Below, in pieces: positions 1 through 8,989 of a stretch of 64,000 bases of DNA; positions within the stretch are counted from its first letter, which is position 1, and every line of letters starts with the position of its first letter. The position numbers and the translations under genes were made by a program. The DNA is from Eubacteriales bacterium (GTDB taxonomy: Bacteria > Bacillota > Clostridia > Lachnospirales > Lachnospiraceae). Below the pieces are notes generated by a model that ran no database searches, had not been told where the DNA came from, and saw only the letters and a list, made by a program, of their open reading frames with translations. The stretch spans positions 1 to 64,000 of the forward strand of contig JAUNHC010000017.1 in assembly GCA_030524175.1 (NCBI GenBank). The letters run 5' to 3'.

Positions 1-949
1 GGTAGCTAACAGTTAGCAATTCATTACGCGACTTCACGTCGCACTCCAGCTTCTGGAGCAGTAAATCCATGGGGTTATTCTGCGGTGTCTCCTTTACCTT
101 CAGGGTGCTGGCGGTATCGCTTTTTACCTGAACATCATATCCCTTTGCATCCACAATAAAACCGGGGCTTGCACTTTTTTCACGGACGGTATAATTAATG
201 TCCGCCTCTAGGTCTTTTGACTTGGCATACCCGTTTTTATCGGTGGTAAGAGTTTCCACCAGCTTATTCCCGTTGTAGATGTCATACTGGGCGCCCTCTA
301 AGCTATAGCCGGGATTTCCATCTGTAATATCTGTATTGGCGCTGGATTTCTGAAGCTCAATGTGCCCGTAAGGTTTCTGGTACCAGCTCCCTACAATCGT
401 CTGATTCTCATTTTTCGGCACAATGAATGCCCGGAAGCTTTTGGGCGGGGCCGAAAGCCCTTTGATTGCATTTGTCACTTCCACAGCCTTGTCTATGTAG
501 TTCTGGGGGGCGCCGTAAAAGGCTCCACTATCTGCATTTTCCCCGGAATAGAGATAGGCAACTACCAGATGCCCGATGACATAGGCATCCTCCTCTGCCC
601 AGCCGCTTAGGTACTGGTTCTTGATGCTTCCGTCATAAGCATAACCGCCTGGCAGATAATAGAGCGCTTTGCGTACCGGCGAGTCGTTGGCCAACAGATT
701 ATATTCATAGCTGCCAGCTGCCGGCGTTTTTTTGAGTGGTTCTACGCAGTAGGCGGTGTTACTTCCGTCAAAGGTCATGCGTGTCGTAAAGTAATCGCCG
801 TAGGAAATGGTCTCACCAGAATTAAAGGTCAGTGTTCCATCGGCTGCATAAACCGGGAGCTGGTTCGTAATGACTGTCCCCAACGCGATCATGGCTGCCA
901 GTAAAAAAGCAAACAGCCGTTTTCCATTTGCCTGTAATTTTTGTGTCAT
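1..949 (-). CDS. Surface-anchored adhesin-like protein, Cna_B/SpaA repeat type (3' end outside window)
   Basis: About 316 codons are visible; the C-terminus and any LPxTG anchor lie beyond base 1. The start ATG at 949 follows GGAGGAGACCTT, 38 bases after the VirB4 stop, so this is probably the last gene of the transfer operon. Residues ~10-35 form a signal peptide ending near VYAADG. A Cys-containing N-terminal domain follows (AYCVEPLK at ~residue 57, KALYYLPGG downstream) that resembles thioester-type adhesin domains. After GHIELQKSS a Cna_B-like beta-sandwich begins, with YSLEGAQYDIYNG and NYTVREKSASPG typical of SpaA-like isopeptide domains. Such proteins in Gram-positive conjugative elements are thought to promote contact between mating cells; that role here is inferred. 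It could equally be a general host-surface adhesin carried as cargo. Confidence 0.75.
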   Translation of the reverse strand, partial: MTQKLQANGKRLFAFLLAAMIALGTVITNQLPVYAADGTLTFNSGETISYGDYFTTRMTFDGSNTAYCVEPLKKTPAAGSYEYNLLANDSPVRKALYYLPGGYAYDGSIKNQYLSGWAEEDAYVIGHLVVAYLYSGENADSGAFYGAPQNYIDKAVEVTNAIKGLSAPPKSFRAFIVPKNENQTIVGSWYQKPYGHIELQKSSANTDITDGNPGYSLEGAQYDIYNGNKLVETLTTDKNGYAKSKDLEADINYTVREKSASPGFIVDAKGYDVQVKSDTASTLKVKETPQNNPMDLLLQKLECDVKSRNELLTVSY

Positions 950-987
950 AAGGTCTCCTCCTTTAAGTGTGTATTGTCTTTGTGTGC

Positions 988-3900
988 TTAACCGGCCCTC
1001 TGTTTCTTCTGCCGTTCAATCAGCTCCAGAAGCTCCTGCCGGTCTGTGGTAATCAATTCTTTTTCCAGTGCAGAAGCCTTAAATTCCACGGTAATGTTGT
1101 TATTGTTTGTGGAAATCAGTCCATTGCCTCTCTGGAAATGGGTGATGTTCATAATTTCTGTTTCTGACAAGTGCAGGATGGACTGCACACGCTGTGCCTC
1201 TTCATCTTCCATATTCAGCACAATCTTGGTTTTGCAGTTGTTTATGATGCCTTTGCCGTACTTGCCGTCATCCAGAGCGAAAAAGTCGTTTAGATCCTGA
1301 GTGGCAAAAATACCAGCTCCAGAATAGGCTCTTATAATCTTGGCAATCTCTAAGACGAATTCTGCCGCAAGACGGTTGCTGGAGGCGCCGATGAGCTGCC
1401 AGACCTCATCGACAAAAATCGCCTTTTCTGCCGTCCGGTTTTCCTTTGCCTTATCCCAGACAAAATCGAGGGCCACAAACATCCCAACGGTCAAAAGGTC
1501 ACTGGTGCCGGTAAGCTCTGAGATGTCTAACACGGTGTACTTATTGGAAAGGTCCACGTTCGTTTCCTGATTAAAGGATGCTGCCGAGCCGTGGACCAGC
1601 CGGTTCAAAATATGCGCCAGACGTATGGTGTCTTCACTGTCTATCAGGATGTTATACAAATCCTCCAAAATAGGCATCTTCTTATACCGCTCCGGATGCC
1701 GCGGGTCTGTCAGCGATTCGTTTTTATGCGTGATCCCGAACCTGGCATAGGTTTTAATCAGTGACTCATCCAAGAGCTGCTTTTCCTCGTGGCTCATATC
1801 CGGTATCAATAAGGAAAAGAAAATATGCAGCTTCTGGATTTTAGCCGCCAGCAGAGACGCTTCCATGGAAGGTCCATCCAGCAGCTCGGTAACGGAATTA
1901 TCAATCTTCCGGATTTCCATGATGTTGATGCAGCTTTGGCTTCCGGGGGATATCTGTATAAATTCTCCGCCTACATTTTTGCAGGCACGGTAGAACTCAT
2001 GGCCCTTTAACGGTGCGACTATAAAAACCTGAATGCCTTTACGCCGCATCCTGAGCGCCATCGTTTGCATTGTAAAAGTCTTGCCTGCCCCGGAGCAGCC
2101 TAAAATGCAGATATTGCTGTTCTTGTACTGTTTGCTGTCAAAGATATCCGCAATCACAAGGGAATTGTTGTGCTTATTGACGCCAAATAAAATCCCATTG
2201 TCATCACAGATACTGTAGCTGGTAAAGGGATAGCAGCTTGCTGCGCCGCTGGTCAGGACATTACGCTTGGACAGCTCAAACAGCTTTTTATCTAAGGCAG
2301 CCAGGGGCAGGGTAGATAGAAAACCCCGTTCCTGCAGAAAGTAGCAGGAGCGCAGGTCCATATCCTGTGAGATCAGCAACTTTTTCATCTCCTGTATCCG
2401 CCACTGTAATTCTTCCAGACTGGATGCGGTGATAGTGACCAGCAGATTGATATAATAAAAATCCTCGTTATTGGCAAGCCCCTGCTTTAAGTAATAGCCG
2501 GAACGGATAGCGGAATCCAGGTCATCAAAATCGGAGTTGGTATCGGACGCGTCCTTTAACTTGGAACGGTTGATCCGGATCTGCTGGCCCAGACGCTGCT
2601 GTATTTTGTCTTTGGGCTGCTTGTGCAGGTAAAAATCAATATCTATGCCTTCCCCGGCATTGATTAACAGGGAAAGCCAGCCGGGAACTACTTTGTTTTT
2701 GTAGCCATCACTGGGAACCATCAGATAGGAATGATACACTCCGTTTATCTTTACATAGCTGGAATGCTTAAAGTCCAGGCTTTCCGGAGAAAGGAACTCA
2801 TTCATCCGGATATGGTCTGACTCCCGGTTTTGTGCGGCATAGTTGGACAATACTTCATTGATCCGTCTCGGAAGCGGTTTTTCTGCACAAAGACTGCGGT
2901 TTAGGAGTGTGTAAAGGACTTCCGTCGTGAACTCGTCTTCGTTGTCATGAGTAATGACCTCATTGCCGCATTGGGATAAAAAAGTTTTGGCGGTCTGTGC
3001 TACCGTCTCCAGAGCGGACAGGATATCTTTTTCCGATTCTTTCCGGTTCACGTTAAAGGGCTCATGCTCGAAAATCAGGAAAAAACGCCGGGACACAGCT
3101 TCTCTGGAACTGAGCCTTTGCACAAACTGGATATAATCTTCCTGCAGTTCCCGGCAGCGCGGGTTCTCCTCCTGGTCAAGTTCCCGCTTCGCTTGAGCCA
3201 GATGCTTGTTGATATCCGCTTTTTTTGAGATCATTTTGATCTGGACCTTGACAGGGCTGATTTTCAAATAGGAAATAAAACTGTAAATAATCCCCTGTTG
3301 TTCCCGGGTGCTGCGCAGGAGAAAATTAATCGGCTCAATTTCAAGGATTTTTACGTAGCGGTGGTCTGTGGTATAAATCACTCCGTTGGCAATTTTCTCA
3401 ATAGGCAGATAATCCTCCAATGTTTGGAACCTTCGTTTCTTCTTGGAAACGGAGGCGGTCTGTTCAGATACGGAGGAATCACCCTTCGTCTTTTCTGTTC
3501 GTACCACAGCCCTTTTTTCTGCCTTTTGGCGGCGTTTCTCCTGCTTTTCCTTCTGAAGGGCGGCTTTATGAAGTGCCTTTTGGTAACGCTTTTCCTCTTT
3601 TAGGTTAAATTTCAGAACCCGGATGTCTTCTCGGGCCTGCTTTTTAATCCCATGTTTGGTAGAAACGTCAAATTCCCGGCGTTCTTTTTTTTTAACAGGA
3701 TTCACTGGAACCGGAGAAGCCTGGACAGTATCCTCAGGTGTTTCTTCCTTATCTTCCTGAGAAGGGGTATCCTGTTTCCTTCGCTTCCGCTTATGCGCCT
3801 TGGGTTCTTTATTACGGGGTTTTCTCCGCTGCTTAACGGCCGGATCCGGAATTATGTCTGAACGGTAAATCATCCGCCGGTTTTTTAGGAAACGCAGGGC

Positions 3901-4158
3901 GTTCATCAAAAATGCCGTCAGGCTTTCCCCGGAAATACCGATAAGTGACACCATAGCGGCCGGAAGCGCTGTCATGCAGAGAATGATAATCCGAATGGTG
4001 AGGGACAACGGCAGGTGAAGCACCGGTATGGTGATTCCAACCGCCAGGATGCCGCCTTCGATTACATTGCGAATCTTAAATGTTCCGCCCATAATGGTGC
4101 CCCTCTCAATAAAATTGCGAGGGATGAATGCAACCTGTTGTTCTTCAGGACTTTTCAT
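988..4158 (-). CDS. PrgI-VirB4 fusion: conjugative type IV secretion ATPase
   Basis: 1056 residues. The first ~110 residues resemble the two-TM PrgI family, which in many Gram-positive elements is a separate gene just before virB4. A basic, low-complexity linker (residues ~110-235, rich in K, R and E) joins it to the VirB4 ATPase. The Walker A motif GCSGAGKTFT lies at ~residue 688 and Walker B with catalytic Glu (AIFVDEVWQL) at ~916, followed by IFATQDLNDFF. VirB4 powers assembly of the mating channel at the inner face of the membrane. The start has a strong AAGGAGGTGCAGCC site, and the ATG overlaps the stop of the preceding gene by 4 bases, indicating translational coupling. The VirB4 assignment is secure; the fusion is visible as one uninterrupted frame. 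Confidence 0.93.
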   Translation of the reverse strand: MKSPEEQQVAFIPRNFIERGTIMGGTFKIRNVIEGGILAVGITIPVLHLPLSLTIRIIILCMTALPAAMVSLIGISGESLTAFLMNALRFLKNRRMIYRSDIIPDPAVKQRRKPRNKEPKAHKRKRRKQDTPSQEDKEETPEDTVQASPVPVNPVKKKERREFDVSTKHGIKKQAREDIRVLKFNLKEEKRYQKALHKAALQKEKQEKRRQKAEKRAVVRTEKTKGDSSVSEQTASVSKKKRRFQTLEDYLPIEKIANGVIYTTDHRYVKILEIEPINFLLRSTREQQGIIYSFISYLKISPVKVQIKMISKKADINKHLAQAKRELDQEENPRCRELQEDYIQFVQRLSSREAVSRRFFLIFEHEPFNVNRKESEKDILSALETVAQTAKTFLSQCGNEVITHDNEDEFTTEVLYTLLNRSLCAEKPLPRRINEVLSNYAAQNRESDHIRMNEFLSPESLDFKHSSYVKINGVYHSYLMVPSDGYKNKVVPGWLSLLINAGEGIDIDFYLHKQPKDKIQQRLGQQIRINRSKLKDASDTNSDFDDLDSAIRSGYYLKQGLANNEDFYYINLLVTITASSLEELQWRIQEMKKLLISQDMDLRSCYFLQERGFLSTLPLAALDKKLFELSKRNVLTSGAASCYPFTSYSICDDNGILFGVNKHNNSLVIADIFDSKQYKNSNICILGCSGAGKTFTMQTMALRMRRKGIQVFIVAPLKGHEFYRACKNVGGEFIQISPGSQSCINIMEIRKIDNSVTELLDGPSMEASLLAAKIQKLHIFFSLLIPDMSHEEKQLLDESLIKTYARFGITHKNESLTDPRHPERYKKMPILEDLYNILIDSEDTIRLAHILNRLVHGSAASFNQETNVDLSNKYTVLDISELTGTSDLLTVGMFVALDFVWDKAKENRTAEKAIFVDEVWQLIGASSNRLAAEFVLEIAKIIRAYSGAGIFATQDLNDFFALDDGKYGKGIINNCKTKIVLNMEDEEAQRVQSILHLSETEIMNITHFQRGNGLISTNNNNITVEFKASALEKELITTDRQELLELIERQKKQRAG

Positions 4159-4763
4159 GGCTGCACCTCCTTAGACTCCGCTTCCTGCTTTGGCATATCT
4201 TTAGAGTCTGCAGGGTGGCCAGCATCATTTTTTGTGTCCGGGAAGCCGCCTTCCTGGCGGGTTTCGATTTCCTCTGTAGTTATGGGAGGAAGGGAATCAT
4301 CGGTTTCTTTTGGATAGGTTTTTACCTCCGTGCTAATGGGAAGCTTCTCTTTGCCAAATAAAAAAACGCCGGTAGAGGCGCTGTAAGTGACCGGAAAGGT
4401 GTCGGCACTGGAGAGTTGGAACATGAAAACAGTTGTCTGCTTATCCGGATAGGTAGTTTCCTCCGGAAGGAACGTAATGCTTTTCATCTCTGTTTCTTTC
4501 CGCTGCTCCAAATAAGTAGGAAGCTGTTCTTTTAAATCCTGAATCTGAGTATCAGGAAGAAAATCCGATAATTTTTCAAAGTCCAGGAATTCCCATTTAC
4601 CTGGATTGGTTTTTTTATGGGATGCCTCATCATCAGATTTTGCGGTTTCCTTTTCTGTCTTTGTCTGCTGATTCTGGTGTTTCCAGACAGCTGGAAGTAT
4701 AATTCCTATAATGACCAGCAGAATCAGTAGGAGGATGGAAAGGATTAATTTTTTTCTGCTCAT
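4155..4763 (-). CDS. Membrane-anchored conjugation accessory protein, unknown function
   Basis: 202 residues when started at the ATG at 4763 (MSRKKLIL), which has an AGGAGATACT site. A longer frame extends to 4814 but would overlap the preceding gene by 41 bases. One N-terminal TM segment (residues ~5-27) is followed by a hydrophilic, Lys/Glu-rich extracytoplasmic region and a low-complexity C-terminus. Topology and position between the cell-wall hydrolase and VirB4 suggest a bitopic component of the mating apparatus, comparable in layout to VirB8-like or other accessory proteins. No family motif is recognisable, so the function is inferred only from the operon. Confidence 0.7.
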   Translation of the reverse strand: MSRKKLILSILLLILLVIIGIILPAVWKHQNQQTKTEKETAKSDDEASHKKTNPGKWEFLDFEKLSDFLPDTQIQDLKEQLPTYLEQRKETEMKSITFLPEETTYPDKQTTVFMFQLSSADTFPVTYSASTGVFLFGKEKLPISTEVKTYPKETDDSLPPITTEEIETRQEGGFPDTKNDAGHPADSKDMPKQEAESKEVQP

Positions 4764-4773
4764 AGTATCTCCT

Positions 4774-6594
4774 TTATTTCGTGTCAAAAATCCAGTACGC
4801 GTTTGCAGTCGCATGGATCTCTGATATCATGTCAAATTCACGGTTGATATAATTTTTAGCTGCACTGTCATTTGGGTCATTTACAAGTACCTTACCAGCA
4901 GACGTTACGCCCCGCAGTACAATGAAATGCCCGCCACTGGTGAAAATTCCGGGACTCTGGGAACTGATTACGGGGTGTCCCTGGGACAGCGCCTGCAGTA
5001 CCGCATTTGGATCGGCAGTCTGTGTGACCGAACCGCATCCAAAGTGGCTGGCCGCCGCTTCAAAATAGGACCAGTAGGTACCAACTCCCGGCATATAATA
5101 AGAGTTTCCGCACCAGGATACAGCATCAACCGGGGTAATGGTTGTTCCAGTCAGATAACTGGCTATCATGGCAAAACTGGTGGGCCCGCAGCCGCTGGAG
5201 GCGATGGAGCCGCCGCCATAGGGGATGTTTCCATAATCCGTCTGAAGATAATGTGGAATCTGCATTCCATTTGCCGGATAGGTGCCACCGGTGGAGGTAA
5301 TGATATAATACCTGAGTACATGATCCACATATTCCTTATCTCCATAGATACTGTAATTCCAGCCCGGCCTTGCACACATCATATCCGAAAAGGCAATGGC
5401 ATTTTCCTTCGTATATCCCCCGTCTCGTGCCATGGCCCAGTCAATATATCCAGAGCCGTAATTGTAGCCCTGCAGGGCTAACTTAATCCGGTCCAGGTCC
5501 GTTGGTCCGGTGCACCCGGCCTTATCAAGAGCATATTTTAATTCTTGAATGCCACACTCAATGCTGTATTCCGGATCGGTAATCCCATTGGGGGCATGGG
5601 GATATCTGGTATTAAAGGCGCCTTCTGCCGCCTGCATGACATCCAGGCCTCGTCCGCCGCTTTCCTGCATCATAACTGCAAGTATGAGTTCTACGTATTG
5701 CTCCATTCCGAAACGTGCGGCAATCCGAGCTACTACGGGACGGTAGGCAAGTACCTCTTCGGATACATTGGCAGTTGCGATGCCTCCGCTGTCTGTTCCG
5801 CCCAAAAACAATGTCAGGTTTTCCGCATAATCTGCAGCCAACTCCTTCTGTTTATCCGTCAGCTGAAAGATATGATCGGCGATATAGGAGTCACCGGCAT
5901 ATGTTATGGTATAAGTATGCTGGGTAAATGTGACCGTCTGGGTAGTCTGCTCTGCCCCTGCATTTGGATCCCCTTCGGCTCCGGTATCCACCGTAACTTC
6001 CCGGGTGATGGTTTCCGCAGTTTCTGTATAGGGAAACAGGTCTTCCCGGTTTTCCCGGATTAAGCGCTTTAATTCGGAAATATGGATATCCCGGAAGTTA
6101 TCCCGGCTGGCGCAGAACTGGGCAATCAGCTGGTTGGCATTTACAGATATACTATATTGGTAAGGATCTGAAATGACAGCGGTATCCCCTTGGGGAAGCC
6201 TGGCGATAGCTGCATTAACCTCTGCAAGCAGGTCATCGTGACATTCAGTGAGCGCTTCTACAATGGCCTGATTTGCGTTTCGGATATTTTCCGTAATCTT
6301 GGTGTTGTCATTTAGCGCCCCCGTATTATTTGTCAACCCTCCGAAAATAAGGCCAGGAAGCAGTAATATAAAAAGCACTGGCATCATTAGAATGATGATT
6401 CCAGCAATAATGATACGTTTCAGTATTCGTTTGTCTTGAAGTGCAGCACCAATGACAGCTCCAAATGGTCCAGCAAGTGCGGCTCCTTTCGCGGTCTTAG
6501 ACAAAGCGGATGCTGTTTTCATAAACTTTAACTGTGAAACCGCAGCCGAGCCTACATCGACTGCCTCGTTCAAAGCGGATTTCTGCTCCGCCAT
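4774..6594 (-). CDS. Bifunctional cell-wall hydrolase of the transfer apparatus (muramidase-like plus C39-like peptidase)
   Basis: 606 residues. A cytoplasmic N-terminus and one TM helix (residues ~60-88, III and LLL runs) precede a long extracytoplasmic region. Residues ~285-425 form a lysozyme-like fold: LAVMMQESGGRG carries the presumed catalytic Glu at ~310, and VMQAAEG, GIQELKYAL and LALQGYNYG match CwlT-type muramidases of conjugative elements. Residues ~445-606 form a C39-like papain fold with Cys in SGCGPTSFAM (~466), His in GGHFIVLRG (~554) and VNDPND. Tn916-type elements use a muramidase-NlpC/P60 fusion to open peptidoglycan for the channel; here a C39-like domain replaces NlpC/P60. 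It starts 2 bases after the upstream gene stops. Activity of either domain is inferred from motifs. Confidence 0.85.
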   Translation of the reverse strand: MAEQKSALNEAVDVGSAAVSQLKFMKTASALSKTAKGAALAGPFGAVIGAALQDKRILKRIIIAGIIILMMPVLFILLLPGLIFGGLTNNTGALNDNTKITENIRNANQAIVEALTECHDDLLAEVNAAIARLPQGDTAVISDPYQYSISVNANQLIAQFCASRDNFRDIHISELKRLIRENREDLFPYTETAETITREVTVDTGAEGDPNAGAEQTTQTVTFTQHTYTITYAGDSYIADHIFQLTDKQKELAADYAENLTLFLGGTDSGGIATANVSEEVLAYRPVVARIAARFGMEQYVELILAVMMQESGGRGLDVMQAAEGAFNTRYPHAPNGITDPEYSIECGIQELKYALDKAGCTGPTDLDRIKLALQGYNYGSGYIDWAMARDGGYTKENAIAFSDMMCARPGWNYSIYGDKEYVDHVLRYYIITSTGGTYPANGMQIPHYLQTDYGNIPYGGGSIASSGCGPTSFAMIASYLTGTTITPVDAVSWCGNSYYMPGVGTYWSYFEAAASHFGCGSVTQTADPNAVLQALSQGHPVISSQSPGIFTSGGHFIVLRGVTSAGKVLVNDPNDSAAKNYINREFDMISEIHATANAYWIFDTK

Positions 6595-6596
6595 AA

Positions 6597-7586
6597 TTAG
6601 ATTCTGTCCTTTCTTTGTGGCGTAGGCGGCAGCTTTTGAATGATGGACTCATGGTAGGCAATTTTCCCATCATCTTTTTCATAAGGTGTTTTGGAAACAG
6701 TATCTTGTGCGTATTGTTTATACCAGGCAGTACCGTCTACGGATTGAACGGTATCATATTCGCCCTGGGATGGGGCCATATACTGGTCCTTGCTGTACAT
6801 GGCAAAGTCCCGGCTTCCGTTTTCCGTGGTTTCCGTGCCGGTGATCCGGCCGCCACCAATCTCCATATTGGTATAGACTGGCATTTGGGGACTGGTATCT
6901 GGCTTTGTACCGCCTGCATTGCCCAAGTTACCGCCGCTCGTGTTTCCATCCGGTGCAGATGGATTATTTGAAGGAAGTCCCATGTAGGAAGCGAATGCTT
7001 TTGCTGCATCATCTCCTTTAATAGAACCAACCTGGCCATAATTGCCCTGAGCAATGTTACTGATGACATGGTTTGCGAAATCACCGCCTTTTTTGAGTGA
7101 TGACTGATACAACGAGTTTCCTATACTGGAACTCTCTGTATAGCCGGTAGCAGAATTGACTGCACTTCGCTCCATTTGCCTGCCAACAGAGCCGGCAAGA
7201 CCGCCTGCTAAAAAGCTGCCGCCAACAGCTGCGCTTCCCGGGGATGTGCTTTTCCGGTATCCGCCGCCTCCGCCATGGGAATGGAGGGAGCTGCTGAGGC
7301 TTTTTCCGGCAATCAACAGTTCTCCCAGCATATTGCCGCCGGTATTTCCCACATTGATACCAAGGGAAGACATAAAGCTGTCGATTTTCTGACTGACCTT
7401 TAAAAATGCAATGGCACAGAGGAACCAGATGAATACATTTCCCGTGACCCCTTCTTTTCCCTGGCTGGCAACTGCCTGCTCCACATCAGCTTCGGAAAGC
7501 TCGGCGGCAAACACGGGCAGAGAGTACAATAGGGCCATGCAGAGAAGGAGTACGGCAAAGAGTATGAATTTTTTTCGGTGTTTCAT
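6597..7586 (-). CDS. Secreted/membrane conjugation protein, Gly/Ser-rich, unknown function
   Basis: 329 residues. A clear signal peptide (residues 1-27, ending VFAAEL) is followed by one hydrophobic segment (GNVFIWFLCAIAFLKVS, ~45-62). The rest is hydrophilic and rich in Gly, Ser and Asn, with a GGGGG run near residue 107. The ATG at 7586 has an AAAGGAGACGAAA site, and the gene sits between the VirB6-like and cell-wall hydrolase genes. Similar signal-plus-TM proteins occur at this position in related Firmicute elements, but no conserved domain is recognised. A structural role at the membrane face of the mating channel is an inference from operon position. Confidence 0.7.
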   Translation of the reverse strand: MKHRKKFILFAVLLLCMALLYSLPVFAAELSEADVEQAVASQGKEGVTGNVFIWFLCAIAFLKVSQKIDSFMSSLGINVGNTGGNMLGELLIAGKSLSSSLHSHGGGGGYRKSTSPGSAAVGGSFLAGGLAGSVGRQMERSAVNSATGYTESSSIGNSLYQSSLKKGGDFANHVISNIAQGNYGQVGSIKGDDAAKAFASYMGLPSNNPSAPDGNTSGGNLGNAGGTKPDTSPQMPVYTNMEIGGGRITGTETTENGSRDFAMYSKDQYMAPSQGEYDTVQSVDGTAWYKQYAQDTVSKTPYEKDDGKIAYHESIIQKLPPTPQRKDRI

Positions 7587-7601
7587 TTTCGTCTCCTTTC
7601 G

Positions 7602-8312
7602 TTAAAGGGATAGCGGGTTTGCGAGGAAGGTGCCTACCATGGACGTAAACAGTCTCAGACACCAGGCATTCATAACCAATAAAAAAAGCTGACCGCCTAA
7701 CATTCGGCACCAGCTCTTAAAGATATTTCCAGTTGTCTGGGATGCCCCCATGGAAAAAGCTACAGGGGCGGTGTAAACCAGTACGCCGAGAAGTACATAT
7801 CGCTCCGCCGCTTCAAAAAGCAGCTTGATGTAGTTCCAGGCGAGGATTAATACCAATATCAGCGCAATGATGGCAACTGCGCCGTTGGCACATACACCTA
7901 AAATCACGGTGATGACACTGTTGAAGTCTGCAAATTTCAATGGCGGAAGATCCTCGGTCAAGATCCAGCCGTAAGGTGTGCCGGCGATGTTCAAAAGCAA
8001 GTCCACAATATCCTTCGCATAAAAGGTTAAGAATAAGAAAACGAAGGTACGCATGGACAGTTTGATAGGATCCTCTGCTTCCACTCCGGCACCCAGAAAA
8101 TAATTTTTAAACAATTGCCAGACCCAGTTTAAAAGGATCAGGCCGATGGCCAGAGCCAGAAAAACCTGATACATGCTTTCAGCGGCCGGGAAGTAACGGA
8201 GAAACGTGTCCATGGAGCAGCCAAGTGCGCCCAGCACGGAGGTTGTGATTAAATCGAGGATGTTCATTACCTGCTCGGCAATCCATTCTACAATTCCATC
8301 GAGTATTCCCAT
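7602..8312 (-). CDS. VirB6/TrbL-like polytopic conjugation membrane protein
   Basis: 236 residues with about five to six hydrophobic segments (around residues 20-35, 48-66, 88-108, 132-160, 172-190 and 208-228), separated by short loops. Polytopic proteins of this type next to the pilin-like and VirB4 genes correspond to VirB6/TrbL, the inner-membrane channel component of type IV secretion. The ATG at 8312 follows GGAAAGGAGACATT. It lies 18 bases after the VirB2-like gene and 15 bases before the next gene, so the operon is tight. Assignment rests on topology and position because VirB6 proteins diverge greatly in sequence. Confidence 0.72.
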   Translation of the reverse strand: MGILDGIVEWIAEQVMNILDLITTSVLGALGCSMDTFLRYFPAAESMYQVFLALAIGLILLNWVWQLFKNYFLGAGVEAEDPIKLSMRTFVFLFLTFYAKDIVDLLLNIAGTPYGWILTEDLPPLKFADFNSVITVILGVCANGAVAIIALILVLILAWNYIKLLFEAAERYVLLGVLVYTAPVAFSMGASQTTGNIFKSWCRMLGGQLFLLVMNAWCLRLFTSMVGTFLANPLSL

Positions 8313-8330
8313 AATGTCTCCTTTCCGGGG

Positions 8331-8708
8331 TTAGCCGTTCCACTGTCCGCCTGCGAAAAATGGGGTGATGTAAGCCATAATAAAACCAAGGCCGTTTAAG
8401 ATTGCCCATGTGATAATAATCCGCTTCAGCCAGGCACGGGATTCGTCTACGGTTTTTCCTGATTTTGAAAAATTCATTAATAATAACGCCACGGAAGCCG
8501 TCACAACGGCAGCAATAGTTGAAATCAGGACAATCTGGCTGTAGACATCCTTCATAATTTCTTTGGCTTTGTCCCACATGTTTGCTGCCAGCACCGGCTG
8601 TACATTGCCCAATACCAGGGTAAATAAGAGAAATGCGATATAGAGCCATTTCCCGTAATTTATCTGGCGCCTGGCTATGGGTGGGCTTTCTTTTCTTATT
8701 TGTTTCAC
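8331..8708 (-). CDS. VirB2/TrbC-like small membrane protein (first gene of the distal transfer operon)
   Basis: 125 residues from a GTG at 8708, chosen because AGGAGG lies 10 bases upstream; a TTG at 8717 in the same frame lies only one base after that site. Residues ~17-40 form a signal-peptide-like segment ending VLAANMW. Two further TM helices follow (IVLISTIAAVVTASVALLL and IIITWAILNGLGFIMAYI) around a short basic loop (KSGKTVDESRAW). A cleaved leader plus two helices is the architecture of VirB2/TrbC pilin subunits. The position at the head of the transfer genes fits, but sequence identity to pilins is not evident. Confidence 0.7.
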   Translation of the reverse strand: MKQIRKESPPIARRQINYGKWLYIAFLLFTLVLGNVQPVLAANMWDKAKEIMKDVYSQIVLISTIAAVVTASVALLLMNFSKSGKTVDESRAWLKRIIITWAILNGLGFIMAYITPFFAGGQWNG

Positions 8709-8727
8709 GTCATTCAAACCTCCTTAG

Positions 8728-8765
8728 ATAAAAATGGGCAAAGCGGAATATGTGCCGCTCTGCCC
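8728..8765 (-). terminator. Intrinsic terminator in the transfer-operon leader (promoter-distal)
   Basis: Read on the minus strand, GGGCAGAGCGG pairs with CCGCTTTGCCC (11 bp including one G-U pair, loop of 8), followed by ATTTTTAT. It lies just 20 bases before the first transfer gene start, so transcription from upstream must pass it. Confidence 0.7.
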
Positions 8766-8795
8766 TTGCGCTTATAGTTTTCAGCCTCCTGCCGG

Positions 8796-8864
8796 TTACC
8801 CGGCCAAAAAAACAGCCTGGTCAATGCAGGATGTTCTTTTCAATCCATATGAAGTTGTAGACAA
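8796..8864 (-). CDS. Possible 22-residue leader peptide between two terminators
   Basis: A TTG at 8864 lies six bases after a perfect AGGAGG (8876-8871) and opens a 22-codon frame ending at TAA 8796-8798. A second AGGAGG lies near its 3' end without a good start codon behind it. Placement between two intrinsic terminators, upstream of the transfer genes, resembles leader peptides used in attenuation. The evidence is only the ribosome site and position; no codon bias or homologue supports it. Confidence 0.3.
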   Translation of the reverse strand: MSTTSYGLKRTSCIDQAVFLAG

Positions 8865-8882
8865 AAGTCACCTCCTGGCATG

Positions 8883-8936
8883 AAAAAACGCAGCCTTTTC
8901 CAGGGAGAGGCGAATATCCCGGAAGTGCTGCGTTTT
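8883..8936 (-). terminator. Intrinsic terminator in the transfer-operon leader (promoter-proximal)
   Basis: On the minus strand AAAACGCAGC (8936-8927) pairs with GCTGCGTTTT (8894-8885), with a 32-base loop that can fold further, and a run of T follows. It sits about 25 bases downstream of the predicted promoter, so it would stop most transcripts unless antiterminated. Confidence 0.6.
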
Positions 8937-8961
8937 CTCTGCATATAATTTTGACAATATC

Positions 8962-8989
8962 ATTTTAGCATAGGGGCTTTTACCTGTAA
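8962..8989 (-). promoter_or_regulatory. Predicted promoter of the distal transfer operon
   Basis: On the minus strand a -35-like TTACAG (8989-8984) and -10 TAAAAT (8967-8962) are separated by 16 bases. It is moderately good by sequence only. The palindromic operator-like site 8994-9013 lies immediately upstream. Confidence 0.4.

Noticed and set aside
4927..5481. 184-codon plus-strand frame inside the cell-wall hydrolase gene
   Set aside because: The opposite strand encodes clear lysozyme-like and C39-like motifs; this frame has no protein-like features.
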